Both the position numbers and the translations under genes were made by a program. From an uncultured Myxococcales bacterium (lineage in GTDB: Bacteria; Myxococcota_A; Polyangia; Nannocystales; Nannocystaceae), in contig CADEGN010000003.1 of the NCBI GenBank assembly GCA_902826865.1, positions 1 to 64,000 on the forward strand: a DNA stretch of 64,000 nucleotides, in the 5' to 3' direction. Position 1 is the stretch's first letter. Each line of letters starts with the position of its first letter. The notes beneath the pieces were generated by a model. That model did no database searches and was not told where the DNA came from. It worked only from the letters and a program-made list of their open reading frames with translations. Below, piece after piece: positions 60,256 to 64,000 of the stretch.

Positions 60256-62277
60256 ATGACCGCCCGCGCCGAGCTACCCGCCAGATCCTGCGACGATGAG
60301 CTCCATCGAGAGATGGTGCGGACGATCAAGGCCCTCGTGATCGACGCAGTCGAGGAAGCCAAGTCCGGCCACCCGGGGATGCCCATGGGTACCGCGGACA
60401 TGGCGGCCGTGTTGTGGCTGCGCTATCTCGCCCACGATCCGTCGTGCCCCAGCTGGCCCGATCGTGATCGATTCGTTCTGAGCGCTGGCCACGGTTCGAT
60501 GCTGCTGTACGCGCTGCTGCACCTGAGCGGTTACGACCTCCCGCTCGACGAACTGCGGAGGTTTCGCCGGTTGCATTCCAAGACGCCGGGCCATCCGGAG
60601 GCCGGCCACACCGTCGGCGTCGAGGCTACAACCGGCCCGCTCGGGTCCGGCTTCGCCGCCGCGGTGGGGCTCGCGATCGCCGAGCGGATCCTGGCCGATC
60701 GTTTCAACCGTCCCGGCTACCCGATCGTCGATCACATGACCTACGGCATCTGCAGCGACGGCGACCTCATGGAGGGGATCGCTTCCGAGGCGGCAAGCGT
60801 TGCGGGTCACCTCGGGCTGGGGAAGCTCGTTTTTCTGTACGACAGCAACCGAATCACGATCGACGGTTCCACCGAGCTCGCTTTCACCGAGGACGTGTGT
60901 GCGCGCTTCAGTGCCTACGGCTGGCATGTTGAGCGCTGCGACGGACACGACCCTGCATCGGTCGCGGCGGCGCTCGCGGCCGCCCGTGCCGCGACAGATC
61001 GCCCGAGTATGATCGAGTGCCGGACAACGATCGGCAAAGGCGCGCCGAACAAGGCGGGGACCTCGGCCAGTCACGGGGCACCGCTCGGCAAGGCCGAGGT
61101 GGAGGCCACCAAGGTAGCGATGGGTTGGCCGCTAGAACCCACATTTGTCGTACCCAAGCAGTTGCGTGCGCGCCTGGACGAGTGCCGGGCGACCCTCGCG
61201 GCCGCTCGTACCCGGTGGGAAACTGAGTTCGAGCGCTATCGGCAAGCGTACCCAGAGCTCGCCGCGACGTTCGAGAGCGAGCAGCGCGGCGATGTACCAC
61301 AGGCTGTGTTCGACGCCCTTCCGCGCTTCCCGCCCGGCACGCCGGTGGCCACCCGCAAGGCGGGTCAGAAGATCCTAGCCGCCTTGGTGGGGGCCCACGC
61401 GCCGATCGTGGGCGGTTCAGCCGACCTCGCCGAGAGCAATGGCGTTCATCTGACCGATCTGCCCAGCCACGATCGTTCGAGACCCGGTGGGCGGTTGATC
61501 CACTACGGTGTGCGCGAGCATGGGATGGGCGGGATCAGTAACGGTCTTGCGCTGCATGGTGGGTTGCGGCCGTATGACGCCACGTTCCTTATCTTTTCGG
61601 ATTTCATGCGGGGAGCGCTGCGGCTGTCCGCGCTCATGCAATTGCCGGTGGTCCACGTGTTCAGCCACGACAGCTTCTGGCTTGGCGAGGATGGCCCGAC
61701 GCACCAACCGATCGAGCAATGTATGACCTTGCGCATGATCCCCGGCCTCGACGTGGTGCGGCCCGGCGACGCGAAGGAGACGGTCGGCGCGTGGCGGCTT
61801 GCGCTGCAGCGCAAGCGCGGCGACGGGCCCACGGCAATCCTCGTGACCCGCCAGAACCTCCCGACCTTGGCGGAGACCCGGGAAGACATCTCCTGTGGCG
61901 GTTACGTCCTATGGGATCCGCCTGGGACGAGCGCCAGTGATCTCCATGGGATCCTAATCGCCACCGGCTCAGAGTTGTCCTTGGCCTATGATGCGGCCAA
62001 GGAGCTGCAACGCCGCGGTGTTGGGGTCCGGGTGGTTTCTTTGCCGTGCTGGTCGGCGTTCGAGCGACAGCCCCAGGCGTGGCGTGATGAAGTCTTGCCG
62101 CCCGCGCTCACCCGCCGGCTTGCGGTCGAAGCGGGTGTCACCCTCGGTTGGGGGCGATGGGCGACGGCCGCCCATGGGATCGATCACTTCGGCGCCTCGG
62201 CACCGGGGGAGGACCTCGCCCGCGAGTTCGGATTCACCGTCGATCGCGTGATCGAGCACTACCTCAAGCTGGGCTAG
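60256..62277 (+). CDS. tkt: Transketolase
   Basis: A 673-residue thiamine-diphosphate enzyme of the pentose phosphate pathway that moves two-carbon units between sugar phosphates. [40 protein letters not shown]...DSN (TPP motif), [22 protein letters not shown] and [16 protein letters not shown] are all present. The ATG at 60256 begins directly at the family's conserved start; the frame to 60196 is extra. It is preceded by the kinase genes on the other strand and followed after five bases by a convergent gene. Confidence 0.93.
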   Translation: MTARAELPARSCDDELHREMVRTIKALVIDAVEEAKSGHPGMPMGTADMAAVLWLRYLAHDPSCPSWPDRDRFVLSAGHGSMLLYALLHLSGYDLPLDELRRFRRLHSKTPGHPEAGHTVGVEATTGPLGSGFAAAVGLAIAERILADRFNRPGYPIVDHMTYGICSDGDLMEGIASEAASVAGHLGLGKLVFLYDSNRITIDGSTELAFTEDVCARFSAYGWHVERCDGHDPASVAAALAAARAATDRPSMIECRTTIGKGAPNKAGTSASHGAPLGKAEVEATKVAMGWPLEPTFVVPKQLRARLDECRATLAAARTRWETEFERYRQAYPELAATFESEQRGDVPQAVFDALPRFPPGTPVATRKAGQKILAALVGAHAPIVGGSADLAESNGVHLTDLPSHDRSRPGGRLIHYGVREHGMGGISNGLALHGGLRPYDATFLIFSDFMRGALRLSALMQLPVVHVFSHDSFWLGEDGPTHQPIEQCMTLRMIPGLDVVRPGDAKETVGAWRLALQRKRGDGPTAILVTRQNLPTLAETREDISCGGYVLWDPPGTSASDLHGILIATGSELSLAYDAAKELQRRGVGVRVVSLPCWSAFERQPQAWRDEVLPPALTRRLAVEAGVTLGWGRWATAAHGIDHFGASAPGEDLAREFGFTVDRVIEHYLKLG

Positions 62278-62282
62278 GGAAC

Positions 62283-63173
62283 TCACCCAGGCTCAAGCAC
62301 GAACGGGTAGGTCACCACGACACTCCCGCCCTCTGGGGCTGGGAACCGCCAGCGTCCCACCGCCGTCACCATGCACTTGCCGACCGTGGCGTCCGCAAGG
62401 CTGGACTCCGTGACCGTAGCGTCCTTGACCGCGCCATCCGAAACGATCTTGAAGGTCACCACGACTTTCCCCGCCAGCGAGGGATCCCGGGCGAGACCCT
62501 CATTGTAGCAGCCGCGGATCTCGTCGATATGCGTGGCGACCACCTTGCGGATCTCGTCTTTCGCCAGGCGGCCGTTGCCGACGGGCTTCGTCTCGAACAT
62601 CGCCGTCAGCACCACGCCAGCCAGGCCTGACAAGCTGGACGACTCACCGCCAGCGTCCGGGATCGTCCCCAGGATCACAGGCACGTTGAGCGGTCCAGAC
62701 GGGACGTCGAGCTCGCGCGTCCACGGCGTGTGCCCGGCGCGATGGACCCGGATGAGGTGTTTGCCCGCGGCTATGTTGGTTGCGACAAAGGGCGACGGAC
62801 CGTCGATGGCGCGTCCATCGATCTCGACGGAAGCGTCGGGCGGCACCACCGAGATGGTGAGATGCGCGGGCGCGTGTGCTTGGCCGCCGACGGCTGGGGC
62901 GAGCGGCGGGAACGATGGTTGTGGGCGCGAGATCGCGAGCACGAGGGCGGCCGCTGCAGCGGCCCCCACTGCGACCACCGCCACGGTCGTGGCGAGATGC
63001 CTGCGCCATGCGGTCCGTGGTGCCCAGCCTTCGGTTGCCGCCGGGATCGGTGCCGACCAGTGCTCTTGGATCCTAACTAGCACGCGTTCCTCCAGATGCT
63101 CCGGCATCGCCGGGACCGTCCACGCCTCGAGGGTTTCCCGCGGAAGTTCGTCCGCTTCGAATCGATCAGTCAT
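62283..63173 (-). CDS. PEGA and AgmX-type membrane protein, possible anti-sigma factor
   Basis: A 296-residue membrane protein. The N-terminal ~50 residues (DELPRETLEAWTVPAMPEHLEER) are cytosolic; one membrane helix follows (TVAVVAVGAAAAAALVLAI). A PEGA domain (LTISVVPPDASVEIDGR, AAGKHLIRVHRAGH) leads to a C-terminal AgmX/PglI domain (IRGCYNEGLARDPSLAGKVV, VGRWRFPAP). The start ATG at 63173 overlaps the stop of the sigma factor gene by four bases. The layout and coupling resemble anti-sigma factors, though no ZAS-type motif is visible. The related C-terminal domain at 32068-33318 is in a different setting. Confidence 0.75.
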   Translation of the reverse strand: MTDRFEADELPRETLEAWTVPAMPEHLEERVLVRIQEHWSAPIPAATEGWAPRTAWRRHLATTVAVVAVGAAAAAALVLAISRPQPSFPPLAPAVGGQAHAPAHLTISVVPPDASVEIDGRAIDGPSPFVATNIAAGKHLIRVHRAGHTPWTRELDVPSGPLNVPVILGTIPDAGGESSSLSGLAGVVLTAMFETKPVGNGRLAKDEIRKVVATHIDEIRGCYNEGLARDPSLAGKVVVTFKIVSDGAVKDATVTESSLADATVGKCMVTAVGRWRFPAPEGGSVVVTYPFVLEPG

Positions 63174-63823
63174 CGCGCATCTTCTCCAAGCGTTTGGTCC
63201 AAGCGTTTGGCGAGGGCCGCGCGAGCCCGAAACAATCTCGACTTCACCGTTCCAATGTCGACACCGAGGATCTCGGCGATCTCGGCGTAGTCGAAGTCGT
63301 GGTAGGCCCGCAGAACAAATGCGGCGCGGATCTCTGGGCCCAGCTCGCCGACCGCGTCTGCGACCGCCCGGCCGATCGCCTGCTGTTCGGCGCGTCCCTG
63401 CGGGTCCTCCCGCTGATCTGACGGTTCGCTCGCATTGAGGTCGAGGGAGACCACCGCGCGGGGAACTTGGCGGCGCAGTGCGTCGATGGCCGTCCGGGCA
63501 GCGACCGTCGTCACCCACTTTGTCAGTTGAGGTGCCCCCTCATAGCGGAGGCGGGGTAGGGCGGTGAGGACAGCCACAAGGGCGTCCTGTGTCACATCTT
63601 CCGCGGCGCGCCGCTCGCCAGCACGGGCGAGCATGCGCCATACCAGTGCCCACACAACTCGGCCGTAACGGCGCACGAACCGCGCCTGCGCCCAGTTTTC
63701 GCCACGTTGGGCGGCGTTCACCGTCGCGGGTTCAAGGGCGTCGGCGCCGTATGCGAGTCGGAGCGTCGCCGTCACGGACACGGTGATCGCGAGCCGAGAG
63801 AAAAGGTTCCCCGGGTCCGGCAA
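63170..63823 (-). CDS. ECF-type RNA polymerase sigma factor
   Basis: A sigma factor of up to 217 residues. Region 2: ENWAQARFVRRYGRVVWALVWRML and EDVTQDALVAVLTALPRL. Region 4: VADAVGELGPEIRAAFVLRA, FDYAEIAEILGVDIGTVKSRLFRARAAL, which is the helix-turn-helix that reads the -35 box. It overlaps the downstream PEGA/AgmX gene, its likely regulator. The TTG at 63823 is the outer limit and has no good ribosome site; GTG codons at 63781 and 63775 are alternatives that still include region 2. Confidence 0.85.
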   Translation of the reverse strand: MPDPGNLFSRLAITVSVTATLRLAYGADALEPATVNAAQRGENWAQARFVRRYGRVVWALVWRMLARAGERRAAEDVTQDALVAVLTALPRLRYEGAPQLTKWVTTVAARTAIDALRRQVPRAVVSLDLNASEPSDQREDPQGRAEQQAIGRAVADAVGELGPEIRAAFVLRAYHDFDYAEIAEILGVDIGTVKSRLFRARAALAKRLDQTLGEDAR

Positions 63824-63906
63824 GAACTGACCGGGTTGTCGTGAAAAAAATCGCGCGGAAGGCGAAGGATTGCGCGACTGTGATCCATACCCTGTCGGGG
63901 GCCACG

Positions 63907-64000
63907 ATGCACGGTTGGACCAGTCGATGGTGCGCGGTCGTGGCGCTCTCGTGCGCGACGGCGGGCTGCAGCGATCCTGTAGGGCATGCCGGGGACGATG
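63907..64000 (+). CDS. Partial lipoprotein, cut at window end
   Basis: The first 31 codons of a gene that runs out of the window. MHGWTSRWCAVVALSCATAGC is a signal peptide with a lipobox cysteine, continuing with SDPVGHAGDD. It is divergent from the sigma factor gene, sharing a short A-rich region (63842-63850) that could hold promoters for both. Function cannot be told. Confidence 0.55.
   Translation, partial: MHGWTSRWCAVVALSCATAGCSDPVGHAGDD

Noticed and set aside
63772-63987. Minus-strand 71-residue frame at the window end
   Set aside because: It overlaps the sigma factor start and the new lipoprotein and has Arg/Pro-rich shadow composition.
1-64000. tRNA, rRNA, transposase or phage genes
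   Set aside because: I saw no matching sequence, terminal repeats or integrase-like frames, although without tools a weak tRNA could be missed.

Overview
The window looks like a chromosome segment from a myxobacterium (Myxococcota), probably near the Nannocystineae. The DNA is very GC-rich. There are about fifteen lipoproteins with a lipobox cysteine followed by a long Ser/Thr/Gly/Asp linker, a five-heme protein with a MYXO-CTERM-like tail, DUF4215-type cysteine repeats, AgmX/PglI-type C-terminal domains, and two DUF1592/DUF1552 pairs. I saw no tRNA, rRNA, insertion sequence or CRISPR array. Family names are from memory of motifs; no search was run.

Layout. 1-6.4 kb: the end of an SMI1/KNR4-like gene, an exported amidohydrolase, and a first DUF1592-DUF1552 pair. 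6.5-11.7 kb (minus strand): a complete NAD-dependent formate dehydrogenase operon, fdsG-fdsB-fdsA-fdsD, with a divergent radical SAM gene at 11.9-13.7 kb. 13.7-22.8 kb: a patatin-like lipoprotein, small proteins, a beta-propeller lipoprotein, a second DUF1592-DUF1552 pair and a GNAT acetyltransferase.

22.7-32.0 kb is the most unusual part: an extended His-Xaa-Ser (Hxs) type RiPP locus. In order it encodes a radical SAM-peroxiredoxin fusion, a radical SAM-methyltransferase fusion, two small HxsD-like proteins, HxsB, a 92-residue precursor ending in ten His-Gly-Ser repeats plus Trp, another radical SAM enzyme that starts on the base after the precursor stop codon, and a GGDEF/EAL protein. Almost every junction is a 4-base ATGA/GTGA overlap. 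The expected reading is that the HxsD-like proteins and the radical SAM enzymes modify the His-Gly-Ser tail, with the fused redox and methyl-transfer domains adding steps not found in the core hxsABCD set. A strong hairpin terminator ends the locus.

32-45.8 kb: two periplasm-spanning Pro-rich proteins, tandem PQQ-type sugar dehydrogenases, von Willebrand A lipoproteins, an isolated motA-motB pair, a multiheme surface protein and a beta-propeller lipoprotein. 46-55 kb: an oxalate/formate-type transporter, more lipoproteins, a CapA-like protein and a DusC-like tRNA dihydrouridine synthase. 55-64 kb: aspartate-semialdehyde dehydrogenase, a DUF2071 protein, two related histidine kinases, transketolase, an ECF sigma factor overlapping a PEGA/AgmX membrane protein, and the first codons of a last lipoprotein cut by the window edge.
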